Shown: positions 21,201-29,865, counted from the stretch's first letter. The stretch is 64,000 nt of DNA from an uncultured Clostridium sp. (GCA_900553015.1 USBY01000003.1:1-64000), one strand, 5' to 3'. The notes: generated by a model not told the origin, from the letters alone. Made by a program: numbers and translations.

Positions 21201-22070
21201 AGATATTTCATAGAAATGGGATTCGCAGATGACTATACAGAAGTAGAGCCATATGCAACAGCATTTGAGGAAGCAGAACAAAAAAGAGTAGATGCACCAG
21301 CATACTTAGAACAAGATGGAAAGAGATATATTAAGGAAGGAACAGTATTAGGAACAACAACTGGATCAGACTTAGGATTATATCTAATGAATAGAGAGAA
21401 TTCTATGGTTGAAGATGTAGAGTCTTATGTTAGATTAGTAAAGAAAGGAATAGACACAGAATTCCCAGAAGAATTTATATTCTGGCTAGGTGTTGAACTA
21501 GAAGGTGCCTGCGAAGGAAAATATGACTTAGGAGATAGTTATGGAGTAGAAGTTTTAGCAGATGGTGCAGGAAATACAACAGCATTTGGTTTAACAAAAG
21601 CAGTTGCACAAACAGGAGAAGTTCCAAATATGTATCCACAATTTGCAGAACATTTAGCATCAGGAAGAGTTCCAAAGAAGGAAGCACAAGACGTATTTGT
21701 ATTAGTATTAGAAGCTGCTAGGGAAACAGTTCTGGAAAAAATAACTAATCAAAGTGCATTGTCGGAAAGTATGTTAGATGCTCTGGTAGATTTACACCAT
21801 GCAAGTCCGTCTGAATGTTACCAGATTATAGAAGTATTTAATCAAAAGAATACTTTAACAGTACAAGATTTCGAAGACCATTGGGGTACAAATACAAATT
21901 ATGAAACCCAATTAAGAGGAAGAGGACATGTACGTGGTGTATTAGCGGTAGATGAAGAATATAGGAATCCATATGATCAATCATTCCCTAAATATACATT
22001 TAATACAGAAACTCCATGGACAGACTTTATAAATGGAACACCTTCATCTGAAATTGCTACTTTAGGTTAA
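18255..22070 (+). CDS. Giant membrane-anchored protein with C-terminal lysozyme-like domain
   Basis: 1271 residues from a TTG start 5 nt after GGTGGTGA. An Ala/Gly-rich cytoplasmic N-terminus is followed by one strong membrane helix (about 53-77) and a very long acidic extracytoplasmic region. The last 200 residues resemble a GH24-type phage lysozyme: FWLGVELEGACEGKYDLGDS with a candidate catalytic Glu, TTAFGLTKAVAQ, then LSESMLDALVDLHHASPSE, VFNQKNTLT and RGRGHVRGVLAVDEEYRNPY in the order expected for the family. It would serve as the VirB1-like wall-opening enzyme of the secretion system. The central region is not recognised. Confidence 0.65.
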   Translation: MGDDNQNLNDTTQTKQSSGTEKVEKAGNAAAGAVKKGKFLAKVIKSLKGLGALGVAGIVIIIVIIAIIVIVGIVGFFLEMPGLITNKVSDIATAFCTELKTFYEGNSARFGSEPQKELAEYLTNMGYTPYEFGFGRYTDENGNYIEDGDSDDSTMNSKYLNAYLTADYNTYVPYEKFKAGVSKVLNVIGHAVGYVLGMETEKDTGEPQFGMLHFDSGLYENADGHDLNAKKMGFLDSVDANVEAKTLTFTVWESVFTRSYYTYNMEGWTARYGKPLELSLTLHLATMAPDLVYRFDMDAEENTEIHIGTTKSKVRIKFEYHVNNVPEEGTNFAGVDESLANIDNHIQGDDHTLTVEDLQTLKDYLDNHDNSEMIERIDAGYSNLKAFIDSSIDTANNRHYLEINETILQTYDAPDQAAWWNDEESIEYMFNDGGGFFNDQKSIMDSSIKKIKEQHPDAEFYTDEVGKSYSEIVGKTVHSVEDSTGTYEDGATTGIMNEFYLKYSEAKSDGEFTEDEQNEVYEFLQDKLEELLPHVESDIQKIKELNNETEESLKDFNAELEKIGLTETAINDAIDYNNDKGTGEGTEIERVQPYIKEVKKHWYRDVIFYNEDLDIDVYDVSQSEATYENIFNPVQQSDDSSLAPNDKGAFYTIETVSAGGELVQVEDAVRGAVNEHTKELFVGTADRPAKYFIYDGSTKTAEKIDELRKVYDDAYSASWDLIQSDQLARQAAEDAVEAKEAQDGTDFYKEVNVRQNALSAFSILENSKTEDSEYILRDLKKLFVELGYFTKDDLREDDTHVFQWPISGYINTYWPQRRFEKQQADYGTLIRSKASTDNIRAGLNADGSERTEEQTQAYIYEANFNADTTGAINDDGVPDLDDEDTEENDEETDEVSNPTNTLIDGFEAGLNVVSPVTGEILEEGDDYIKIKVLDTSAVPGYEEFYNEYKGICTGYIMYIRGFKKGTIDANSVSEYQKVTHTDRYFIEMGFADDYTEVEPYATAFEEAEQKRVDAPAYLEQDGKRYIKEGTVLGTTTGSDLGLYLMNRENSMVEDVESYVRLVKKGIDTEFPEEFIFWLGVELEGACEGKYDLGDSYGVEVLADGAGNTTAFGLTKAVAQTGEVPNMYPQFAEHLASGRVPKKEAQDVFVLVLEAARETVLEKITNQSALSESMLDALVDLHHASPSECYQIIEVFNQKNTLTVQDFEDHWGTNTNYETQLRGRGHVRGVLAVDEEYRNPYDQSFPKYTFNTETPWTDFINGTPSSEIATLG

Positions 22071-22084
22071 TTTGGAGGGCTTAT

Positions 22085-22687
22085 ATGAAATTAGGAAAGA
22101 AAGTTTTAATAACATTAATTGTTATTGTTGTTGTAATTATTATAGTTGTTTTAGTTAGAAAATCTATTAATAAAAAAGTTGTAAATGAAGTTGCTCAAAC
22201 GGATGAGCAATTAGTACAAGAAAGTGTAGAAAGCTATTCTGAGGGAAAAGTATTTCCAAGAGGAATATCTGAATTAATGGCTAAATATGAGGGGCAAAAT
22301 AGCAAAAATGATTTATATGAAAGTTTAGATAATTTAGTAAATGAATACTTACCAACATTATTTGAAGATATAAATGGATTAAGTGATAGTCAATTAACAA
22401 ATTTATTTAATGAAAAGAAAACTGAAATAACTGAAAACTTAGGAATAACTCAAGAAGATGACTTTAAGAAATTAGCAACATACTTACAAAATAATAATTA
22501 TGGTAGTAATAAATTTGAATATTGCGAAATAGATTCTAATTCATATAGAACTGCAGGTGGAAATAGATATTTAAGTTTTATAATAAATTTAAAATATGAA
22601 AACCAAGAAAATCAATTGCAGTTAAGAGTATATTTTGCAAATATGACTTCTACAAATCCAGAAATTATATATGCTTCAGCAGAATAA
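22085..22687 (+). CDS. Small membrane-anchored protein of the secretion operon
   Basis: 200 residues with one N-terminal membrane helix (about 7-24) and an outside domain. The outside part starts with a helical region (EGQNSKNDLYESLDNLVNEY) and ends with beta strands (YLSFIINLKYENQENQLQLR), which fits an NTF2-like VirB8-type fold, though weakly. It sits 14 nt after the lysozyme-like gene and 12 nt before another anchored protein of similar plan. No family is recognised with certainty. Confidence 0.55.
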   Translation: MKLGKKVLITLIVIVVVIIIVVLVRKSINKKVVNEVAQTDEQLVQESVESYSEGKVFPRGISELMAKYEGQNSKNDLYESLDNLVNEYLPTLFEDINGLSDSQLTNLFNEKKTEITENLGITQEDDFKKLATYLQNNNYGSNKFEYCEIDSNSYRTAGGNRYLSFIINLKYENQENQLQLRVYFANMTSTNPEIIYASAE

Positions 22688-22699
22688 TGGGAGGAAGAT

Positions 22700-23248
22700 A
22701 TGAAAGAAAATTTTTTAGATAGTAAAGGATTTAAAATATTATTCTTTTTGCTAATAATAGTTATTGTAATAATTGTAGTAGTAAATACAGTTTTTATGAC
22801 AAAATCTGATAAATCAGAGAATGCTTTAGTAAATGGAGTTGCTCAAGAAAACATATTAACTGCAGAAGAGATAGAAGAAAATACAAATCAGCTAGAAATA
22901 GAAGATTTAAAAGGTAAAGACGAAAGAACTAGAATACAACAATATTGTGGAAAGTTTATAAGATACATAGAAAGTAAGGATTATGATAAGGCTTATGCCT
23001 TATTATATCCTGACTTTAAAAATAATTACTTCAAAACTGTAGAGGATTTTCAAAAATATGCAGAGGAGAAATTTCCATCAACATTAATAGCAGTAGAATA
23101 TAACAATATAGAAAGACAAGGACAATATTATATATTATTTACTACAATAAAAACTCCATTAGATTCAAGTTATTCTATGGACCAAAAATTTATTTTGATA
23201 GAAAATGGATTTAATGATTTTCAGTTATCATTTGATGTAAAACAATAA
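22700..23248 (+). CDS. NTF2-like (VirB8-type) membrane-anchored protein
   Basis: 182 residues. One membrane helix (about 12-32), then a linker and an NTF2-like domain opening with RIQQYCGKFIRYIESKDYDKAYALL (about residues 75-99), followed by YFKTVEDFQKYAEEKF. The same helix pattern (KEYEAAYNMLS, SSFQEFVDAKF) occurs in the 317-residue protein at 17288-18241, so the two are probably distant paralogues. Probable structural part of the secretion machine. Confidence 0.6.
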   Translation: MKENFLDSKGFKILFFLLIIVIVIIVVVNTVFMTKSDKSENALVNGVAQENILTAEEIEENTNQLEIEDLKGKDERTRIQQYCGKFIRYIESKDYDKAYALLYPDFKNNYFKTVEDFQKYAEEKFPSTLIAVEYNNIERQGQYYILFTTIKTPLDSSYSMDQKFILIENGFNDFQLSFDVKQ

Positions 23249-23264
23249 ATTGGAGGGGATGTAA

Positions 23265-24287
23265 ATGGCAGAAAAAGATTTACCTGAAAGACTACAATTA
23301 CAAAATGAAAGAATTCAAGAAATAGAAAACAAAATAAAGAAATTAGAAGATAAAGAACAAGATGGAAAATACTTAGTATCTCTTAAAGAAAAATTAGTAA
23401 CCGAGGAAAAAGCAAAAGGAGATATCGAAAATATATATTCTTTATCAGCTATAGAAATAGCAGAAATTAAAGCAAAAGCAAAGCAGTTAGCTTTAATTGC
23501 ATATAGATCTGGAGAATATGATTTATATAAGAACTATGAGTTAGTAGCTACTACAAATGAGCAAGGACTATTAGAGGTTACTGATGAGTATAGAGAGGAA
23601 TTAGAAGGACTAATTCCAGCGCAATATCTAGAATTAAAAGAAATAGAACCAGACAAGTTAGAGGAAAAATCTAGAGAAGAAGATAAAACTGATTTAAAGA
23701 AAGAAGAAGAAAAGGAAGAACAAAAAGAAACAGTAAATAAAATGCAAGAAGATACTGGCTTGGAATTAGTTTCATTAGTAAGAATAGAAGATGAAAATTT
23801 CTCTAGAGACGTAGTAGGAAGAGAAACAGGTTATGCAGAGCAATATATGGGAATCACAAAAGATGGCACAATTTGCTTATTAGGTTTAAGACCAGATAAT
23901 AAATTTGAACTTAATCCTGATTTTGTTGGAGCAAGAACTGCAAGAACAGATGAACAACCTGGAGAATGTGGTAAAAGTAGTGTTGATATGGTAGTCCCAA
24001 GAAAAGATGGTACTACATCAAGCTTAGGAATTGATATAAACTATGGTCAAATTTCTTTAACTAATCGAAATACAAATGAGCCAATACATACTTCAAATTA
24101 TCAACCATCAGATCTTGATGCTGAAAAATATAAGTTAGAAGAAGAAAAGGGTAATAAAGAAAACCTAGAAAGAAAAATGGAAGAAGAAAGAAAAAGAGAA
24201 GAACAACGCAAGAAAGAAGAACAAGAAAAAGAAGAAGATGATGATCATGGATGGCCAGGAGAAAGAAAAGCTCCAGGTGAAAAATAA
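23265..24287 (+). CDS. Soluble coiled-coil protein closing the secretion operon, unknown function
   Basis: 340 residues, no signal peptide or membrane helix. N-terminal coiled coil (1-60), a middle helical region, a Glu/Lys-rich linker (about 135-160), a compact beta-like domain of about 110 residues (LELVSLVRIEDENFSRDVVG to SLTNRNTNEPIH), and a low-complexity charged tail. It is the only soluble product of the operon and the last gene before the terminator. This makes it a candidate substrate, chaperone or regulator of the system, but nothing in the sequence decides between these. Confidence 0.5.
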   Translation: MAEKDLPERLQLQNERIQEIENKIKKLEDKEQDGKYLVSLKEKLVTEEKAKGDIENIYSLSAIEIAEIKAKAKQLALIAYRSGEYDLYKNYELVATTNEQGLLEVTDEYREELEGLIPAQYLELKEIEPDKLEEKSREEDKTDLKKEEEKEEQKETVNKMQEDTGLELVSLVRIEDENFSRDVVGRETGYAEQYMGITKDGTICLLGLRPDNKFELNPDFVGARTARTDEQPGECGKSSVDMVVPRKDGTTSSLGIDINYGQISLTNRNTNEPIHTSNYQPSDLDAEKYKLEEEKGNKENLERKMEEERKREEQRKKEEQEKEEDDDHGWPGERKAPGEK

Positions 24288-24293
24288 TAAAAA

Positions 24294-24338
24294 AGAATAA
24301 AAATCACTTATTCGAATATATTTGAATAGGTGATTTTT
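24294..24338 (+). terminator. Terminator of the secretion operon, overlapping the dacF ribosome binding site
   Basis: ATCACTTATTC pairs with GAATAGGTGAT (one G-T wobble) and is followed by TTTTTT. The AGGTG in the 3' arm is at the right distance (8 nt) from the GTG start of dacF, so hairpin formation would hide the dacF ribosome binding site. Confidence 0.75.
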
Positions 24339-24339
24339 T

Positions 24340-25579
24340 GTGTGTATTAAGAGAAGTTTAAGTATATTAATTATTATAGTTTTGAGTTTTACAAGTGTAG
24401 TATATGCTGATGATATAGATGATATGGAAATAATTAATTGGTCTGAAGACGTGGTACAAACAACTAATAGTAATGAAGAGCCAAAACTTAATTCACGCGC
24501 AGCAATAATATATGATAGAAAATCTAAAAGAGTTATATGGGGCAAGGCAGAAAATGAAAAACGTCCAATGGCATCTACTACAAAAATTATGACAGCAATA
24601 GTAGTATTAGAGAATGCAAATTTAAATGATATAGTTACAGTTTCTAAAAAGGCAGCAGGAACAGGTGGCTCTAGGCTTGGTCTTAAAAGCGGTGATAAAA
24701 TTTCTATTAATAACTTATTATATGGTCTATTAATGGTTTCGCGGAAATGATGCAGCAGTAGCTTTGGCAGAATGTGTTGGTGGAAATATAGAAGGTTTTG
24801 CAGAAATGATGAATGCGAAAGCACAAGAATTAGGTTTAGAGAGTACACATTTTATTACTCCTCATGGACTTGACATGCCAGAACATTATACTACTGCGTT
24901 TGAGTTAGCTAAAATGGCAGATTATGCTTTAAACATAGAAAAATTTGCTAATATTGTTAATACTAAAAGTATTACTATTTCAATTAATGATAGAAGTAAA
25001 ACTTTGACTAATACAAATGAACTATTAGGGAACCTATATGGTGTAAATGGTGTAAAAACAGGTTTCACAAATGGAGCTAATAGATGTTTAGTAACATCTA
25101 TTAATAGAGATGGAATGAATATAATTACTGTAGTTTTAGGTGCAGATACAAAAAAGGATAGAACAAATGATAGTATAAAGTTAATTGAATATGCATACTC
25201 AAATTACGAAATATATAATTTAGAAGATATAATTAATGAAAAATATAATGAATGGAAACAAATAAATGAGAATAGAATAGAAGTTATTAAAGGAAAGAAG
25301 GAAAATGTTAGTACTAGGTTAGAAGAATTAGAGAATTATTATTATCCAATAAAAAAATTAGATAGAGAAAAAATTAATGTAAAGATTTTTAATTTAAGCG
25401 AGATAAATGCTCCGGTACAAAAAGATGCATATATCGGTAAATTATGTGTGTATAATGATAACGAAAAAATATTAGAATTAACAATAAGTGCAAACAAAAG
25501 TATAGAAAAACTTGAGTTTATAGATTACTTAAAGAATTTTATTATAAATAATATTAAAAACATGGAAAAAGCAATTTAA
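24340..25579 (+). CDS. dacF: D-alanyl-D-alanine carboxypeptidase (DacF/PBP5 family), needs +1 frameshift at CGG
   Basis: Joined length is 412 residues: 24340-24741 and then 24743-25579, skipping C at 24742. Signal peptide 1-23 (VVYADD). The penicillin-binding motifs are STTK (SxxK, about 79-82), SGN (134-136) and KTG (in GVKTGFTNGAN). The frameshift lies inside the SGN motif: TCG CGG AAA TGA in the first frame becomes TCG [C] GGA AAT GAT, giving the expected S-G-N-D-A-A-V. Without the shift the protein ends right after VS-RK, losing two of three motifs. The enzyme trims peptidoglycan stem peptides outside the membrane and DacF types are linked to sporulation. Start GTG has its ribosome binding site in the upstream terminator hairpin. 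Confidence 0.9.
24742..24745 (+). other. +1 frameshift site CGGA in dacF
   Basis: In-frame CGG after TCG. Skipping C restores the reading frame with GGA (Gly) in the active-site SGN motif. The zero-frame stop TGA follows one codon later. Confidence 0.85.
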
Positions 25580-25580
25580 A

Positions 25581-25660
25581 AAGGGATAAGGGATATCCAG
25601 AGATAGGGATATGGGGACGTTCCTTCGGGATATGGGGACGTTCCTTAAATCCCTTTTTTA
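25581..25660. repeat. Dispersed GGGGACGTTCC repeat, copy 1
   Basis: Two tandem units containing ATATGGGGACGTTCCTT flanked by AAGGGAT and ATCCCTTTTTT. The outer parts can pair, so it may also end transcription of dacF. Related copies are at 30622, 43401, 47955 and 50790. Confidence 0.7.
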
Positions 25661-25674
25661 GTTTTGATTTTGTA

Positions 25675-26754
25675 TTAAAAATGTGTTAATACAAAGTTTA
25701 CTAAGTCATTTGCTGAATTCTTATTTATAATTTTAGCTTGATTTTCTATCATATTCTTTTGCAAGTTTTTATCTTTTAAAAGTTTATTAGTATTTGTTAA
25801 TACTTCTTCAACACTATTAGATACAAGGCTAAGCCCATTTTCTTCAAAAAATCTTGCATTGTAGTTTTCAACACCAGGTATTGGCATTATATGAATCATT
25901 GGTTTTCGTAATGTTGCAACTTCTGTGCTTGTAAGGCCTCCTGGTTTTGTTAAAACAATAGTACTTGCTGCAATATATTCATTTATATTATCTACATATC
26001 CTTTAACCATAAGGTTTTCATTATTTAGTTCTTTTAGTGCAGAATATAATGTTTGATTATTTCCACAAATTGCGACAACATAAATATTTGGAATATTATT
26101 CAATAAAGATTTAACAATATCTTTCATCTTTCCAAATCCCATACTGCCAGATGTAATTAAAACAATATCTTTATTTGTTGGTAAGTTAAGATTATTTTTG
26201 ACTTTAGAAAATGAGCTAGAAACAGATATTCCAAAATCTAATAATATTTCTTCTTTAAAACCCTTTTCGATAAATTCTCGTTTTAGAGAGCTATGTGGGA
26301 TAACAAAATAATCAGGTTTTGTTTCTTCCCAAAATGGAACAGCATGATAATCTGTTGCTACATTAATAAGTTTTATATCTTTACCATCGTTTTTTAATGT
26401 AGTTACTGCCATTGCAGGAAATAAATGAGGTGATATAATCAAGTCATAATTATATTTTTGTATGTAAGAATAAAGTTTATTCTTAGCTAACTTATTTAAA
26501 CCAAAAACAGGGCTTGTAATTCCTGTTTTTGAATATGCTTCACCTAATTTATATGCTATTTTGAATAGATTGCCATTTCCTTTTGTAGTGTTTAAATATA
26601 TTTTCTCCGAATGTTTCTTTGCATTAGGTCCTAAGATATCAAAATAATCAACAAAGTCGCATTTAATATTATATTCTGAAAATTCTTTTTCTATATAATG
26701 GCCACATGCATTGTGACCTCCTCCTGTACTACAGGATAAAATTAATATCTTCAT
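25675..26754 (-). CDS. MGDG synthase/UgtP-type glycosyltransferase (GT28 family)
   Basis: 359 residues. The N-terminus carries LSCSTGGGHNACG (about 5-17), the acceptor-side motif of MGDG-synthase-like enzymes, and the C-terminal half has the nucleotide-sugar region TSGSMGFGKM and KPGGLTSTEVATLRKPMI (about 273-290). It probably transfers a sugar from a UDP-sugar to diacylglycerol at the cytoplasmic membrane surface, making glycolipid or the anchor of lipoteichoic acid. It is 3 nt from the stop of the next minus-strand gene, so the two form an operon. Confidence 0.82.
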   Translation of the reverse strand: MKILILSCSTGGGHNACGHYIEKEFSEYNIKCDFVDYFDILGPNAKKHSEKIYLNTTKGNGNLFKIAYKLGEAYSKTGITSPVFGLNKLAKNKLYSYIQKYNYDLIISPHLFPAMAVTTLKNDGKDIKLINVATDYHAVPFWEETKPDYFVIPHSSLKREFIEKGFKEEILLDFGISVSSSFSKVKNNLNLPTNKDIVLITSGSMGFGKMKDIVKSLLNNIPNIYVVAICGNNQTLYSALKELNNENLMVKGYVDNINEYIAASTIVLTKPGGLTSTEVATLRKPMIHIMPIPGVENYNARFFEENGLSLVSNSVEEVLTNTNKLLKDKNLQKNMIENQAKIINKNSANDLVNFVLTHF

Positions 26755-26757
26755 ATA

Positions 26758-27378
26758 TTACTCCCAATTATTGTTAAACATATTTTTTAAATATTTGCTA
26801 TTAAAAGTATTATCTAAAAAGCGCTCGTAACTGTTTTGGGCTGGAATTCCACTATCTGCATCATGAGCTCTACTTACAGCACTAATTGTTAGAAGAATAT
26901 CAAATAATAAAAAGATGGTCAAGCTAATTATTACAATTTTATATATTTTAGGCTTCATTTTACTAAGTAGATTTTCTATTTTAGGATATAAAATCTTTAT
27001 CCATAAAATACCTAGAATACCCCAAAAGATAGAAAATAATAGGCAAATACGACCATTAATATTTAAAAACATATGAGAATAATCCCATGCAGTAAATCCT
27101 AATACTAATTCCATTCCTAGGCTCATAATATATTCTAAAATGGAACCACCAATAAAACTTAATAAGAATATTTTTAGGTAAGATTCATTTTTATATTTAT
27201 CCAATAGTAATGTAAGTACAACAGCACAAATTCCATATGCAAAATTAAATGGTCCGACTACTACTGCTGAATGATTTATAAATACTCCTTTTCTGGCAAG
27301 TGTCCAAATTAATTCGATAAAGTAACCACAAACACTTGATATTACAAATATGTATAGTAATTTATATAATTTCTTCAT
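26758..27378 (-). CDS. CmpB-type putative ABC transporter membrane protein (PF06541-like)
   Basis: 206 residues from the ATG (MKKLYKLLYIF) with GGGGAAT upstream. A longer reading from a TTG at 27438 runs into the tRNA terminator and is not preferred. It has five to six membrane helices, with the family-like stretches CGYFIELIWTLARKGVFINH and VVVGPFNFAYG near the start. Substrate is unknown. It is expressed with the downstream glycosyltransferase gene. Confidence 0.65.
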   Translation of the reverse strand: MKKLYKLLYIFVISSVCGYFIELIWTLARKGVFINHSAVVVGPFNFAYGICAVVLTLLLDKYKNESYLKIFLLSFIGGSILEYIMSLGMELVLGFTAWDYSHMFLNINGRICLLFSIFWGILGILWIKILYPKIENLLSKMKPKIYKIVIISLTIFLLFDILLTISAVSRAHDADSGIPAQNSYERFLDNTFNSKYLKNMFNNNWE

Positions 27379-27423
27379 TTTATTCCCCAATTCATTTTTA
27401 TAAAATGTTAATATAAGTATAAT

Positions 27424-27460
27424 AAAAAAAATCAGCAATTCTTATAGAATTGCTGATTTT
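27424..27460 (-). terminator. Terminator of the tRNA-Cys transcript
   Basis: AAAATCAGCAATTC pairs with GAATTGCTGATTTT around a short loop, and a T-run follows in the minus direction, directly after the tRNA-Cys 3' end. Confidence 0.8.
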
Positions 27461-27462
27461 GG

Positions 27463-27533
27463 AGGCGACACCCGGATTCGAACCGGGGATCAGAGTTTTG
27501 CAGACTCGTGCCTTACCACTTGGCTATATCGCC
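27463..27533 (-). tRNA. tRNA-Cys (GCA)
   Basis: Reverse strand reads GGCGATATAGCCAAG at the 5' end, loop CTGCAAA with anticodon GCA, and TTCGAAT in the T loop. The acceptor stem GGCGATA/TGTCGCC closes with one G-T pair. CCA is encoded (27460-27462). Confidence 0.95.
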
Positions 27534-27683
27534 ATTTAAAATATTTAAAATGTTACTGTATACTGAATCTGTAGTTAAATGTGTTTCACACCACTTCAGC
27601 AAATTTGGTATACTAATATAATTGGTAGTAATTATTATATAATATGAAAACATATTAAAAATATTACTAATTTTTATAATTAT

Positions 27684-27721
27684 ATAAGTCATTCGTAAAT
27701 CGTTATTAACGAATGACTTAT
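27684..27721 (-). terminator. Perfect hairpin after tRNA-Gly
   Basis: ATAAGTCATTCGT pairs with ACGAATGACTTAT (13 bp, 12-nt loop). It lies directly 3' of tRNA-Gly on the minus strand. The T-run is weak, so it could be a processing or partial termination site. Confidence 0.55.
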
Positions 27722-27727
27722 AGTTGG

Positions 27728-27800
<73 letters not shown>

Positions 27801-27969
27801 ATATGCTTTTTCAAAAGCATATATATTTTATCAAATTCTATTTAGTTCGTCAAGGGGCAGTTGTAATATTTCCAAATTTTTGAATATTGTTGTAGATTAC
27901 GCGTTTAAATAACCAAATAAGTTTTGGGGTTATATAATAATAATTACAATATAAAAAGCTTATAAAATC

Positions 27970-27998
27970 TTGTTATTTACTGGAATTTAGAGTATAAT
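27970..27998 (+). promoter_or_regulatory. Predicted promoter of aspS
   Basis: TTGTTA, 17 nt, TATAAT, about 40 nt before the aspS start. Confidence 0.65.
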
Positions 27999-28036
27999 AG
28001 ACAAAGACTATCAGGAGAAAAAGGAAGAGGATGAAT

Positions 28037-29809
28037 ATGGAAGTTGTAAAAAATATATACAGAACACACACATGTGGAGAGCTAAATATAAATAATGTAG
28101 GTGAAGATGTAAAATTATCAGGCTGGGTTCAAAAAATAAGAGACCTAGGTGGAATGTTATTCATAGATTTAAGAGATGAATTTGGGATAACACAAATTTT
28201 AATAAGTAACGAAAATAAAGAACTAGAAGAAAAAGCAAAAGCTTTAACTACAGAAAGTTGTATACATATAGAAGGACAAGTTGTGGAAAGAGCAAGCAAA
28301 AATCCTAATATGTCAACAGGTGAAATAGAAGTTAAAGCAAGCAAAATAGAAGTTTTGGGTAAATGCAAAAATGTATTACCATTTGAAGTAAATACTGACC
28401 AAGAAGTAAGAGAAGATTTAAGACTAGAATATAGATTTTTAGATTTAAGAAATGAAAAATTACATAATAATATATTACTTCGTTCTAAAATCTTAAAAAC
28501 AATAAGAGATAAAATGGATGAATTAGATTTTACAGAAATTCAAACTCCAATTTTAGCAAACTCTTCTCCAGAAGGTGCAAGGGATTATCTAGTACCAAGT
28601 AGATTAAACCCAGGAGAATTTTATGCATTACCACAAGCACCACAACAATTTAAACAATTATTAATGGTATCTGGATTTAATAAATATTATCAAATAGCTC
28701 CATGTTTTAGAGATGAAGATCCTAGAGCAGATAGAGCACCAGGAGAGTTCTATCAACTAGATTTCGAGATGAGTTTTGCAACTCAAGAAGATGTATTTAA
28801 AGTAATAGAAGAGGTTGTACCATATACTTTCGAAAAATTCACAAATTGGAAAGTAGACAAAGGTCCATTTGTACGTATTCCTTATAAAGAAGCAATGGAA
28901 AAATACGGTATAGATAAACCAGATTTAAGAAATCCTTTAATTATACAAGATGTTACAGAATGTTTTAAAGATTCAGACTTTAATGCATTCAAAGGAAAAA
29001 CAGTAAAAGTAATAGTAGTTCCAGATGGTAATAACCAAGGTAGAAAATTCTTCGATAAAATGGGAGAATTTGCAACATCAAATGATGTTGGTGCAAAAGG
29101 TTTAGCTTGGACAAAAATAGATGAAAACGGTGAAGTCGCAGGTGGAATTGCTAAATTTATAACACCAGAAATAAAAGAAACTTTACAAGCTAAATATGGT
29201 GCAGCAAATAATTCTGCGATGTTCTTTATAGCAGATGAATTCGAAAAGGCACAAAAAATAGCAGGTTTAGTTAGAATAGAATTAGGAAAAAGATTAGATT
29301 TATTAGAAAAAGATGTATATCGTTTCTGCTTCATAGTAGATTTTCCAATGTATGAATTATCAGATGAAGGAACGATAGACTTTAGTCATAATCCATTTTC
29401 TATGCCACAAGGTGGACTAGAAGCACTAAATACAAAAGATCCACTAGATGTATATGCATATCAATATGATTTAGTATGTAATGGATATGAAATGGCATCA
29501 GGAGCAGTTAGAAACCATGATCCAGAAATTATGGTTAAAGCATTCGAAATTGCAGGATATACAGAAGAAGATGTAAAAAATAGATTTGGTGCATTATATA
29601 ATGCTTTCCAATATGGTACACCACCACATGCAGGTGCTGCACCAGGAATTGATAGAATGGTAATGTTAATTGCAGATTCACAAAATATTAGAGAAGTAAT
29701 AGCATTCCCTAAAAATAAAAGAGCAAGAGATTTATTGATGAGAGCACCATCTGTAGTTTCTGAACAACAATTAAAAGATGTACATATAAAGTTAGATTTA
29801 GAAAAATAA
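28037..29809 (+). CDS. aspS: Aspartyl-tRNA synthetase
   Basis: 590 residues from ATG at 28037, which sits 6 nt after GGAAGAGG; ATG at 28031 abuts that site and is less likely. N-terminal OB-fold anticodon domain (SGWVQKIRDLGGMLFIDLRD), class II motif 2 (CFRDEDPRADRAPGEFYQLD), a bacterial GAD insertion (about 290-420) and motif 3 (GAAPGIDRMVML). Full bacterial length. It charges tRNA-Asp in the cytoplasm. A terminator follows immediately. Confidence 0.96.
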   Translation: MEVVKNIYRTHTCGELNINNVGEDVKLSGWVQKIRDLGGMLFIDLRDEFGITQILISNENKELEEKAKALTTESCIHIEGQVVERASKNPNMSTGEIEVKASKIEVLGKCKNVLPFEVNTDQEVREDLRLEYRFLDLRNEKLHNNILLRSKILKTIRDKMDELDFTEIQTPILANSSPEGARDYLVPSRLNPGEFYALPQAPQQFKQLLMVSGFNKYYQIAPCFRDEDPRADRAPGEFYQLDFEMSFATQEDVFKVIEEVVPYTFEKFTNWKVDKGPFVRIPYKEAMEKYGIDKPDLRNPLIIQDVTECFKDSDFNAFKGKTVKVIVVPDGNNQGRKFFDKMGEFATSNDVGAKGLAWTKIDENGEVAGGIAKFITPEIKETLQAKYGAANNSAMFFIADEFEKAQKIAGLVRIELGKRLDLLEKDVYRFCFIVDFPMYELSDEGTIDFSHNPFSMPQGGLEALNTKDPLDVYAYQYDLVCNGYEMASGAVRNHDPEIMVKAFEIAGYTEEDVKNRFGALYNAFQYGTPPHAGAAPGIDRMVMLIADSQNIREVIAFPKNKRARDLLMRAPSVVSEQQLKDVHIKLDLEK

Positions 29810-29823
29810 ATACATAAAAAATT

Positions 29824-29865
29824 AAAAATCTCATATAGTTATAATAAAACTATATGAGATTTTTT
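29824..29865 (+). terminator. Terminator of aspS, abutting the cwlD start
   Basis: AAAAATCTCATATAGTT pairs with AACTATATGAGATTTTT. The cwlD ribosome binding site GAGGTG begins right after the T-run, 11 nt from the hairpin, leaving no room for a separate promoter after the terminator. Confidence 0.85.

Noticed and set aside
4127..24338. Integrative conjugative element with ends in this window
   Set aside because: No integrase, relaxase, coupling protein, direct repeats or tRNA target at either edge.
25581..25660. CRISPR array from the regular GGGGACGTTCC repeats
   Set aside because: Only two close units, no spacers of even length and no cas genes; it is a dispersed intergenic repeat.
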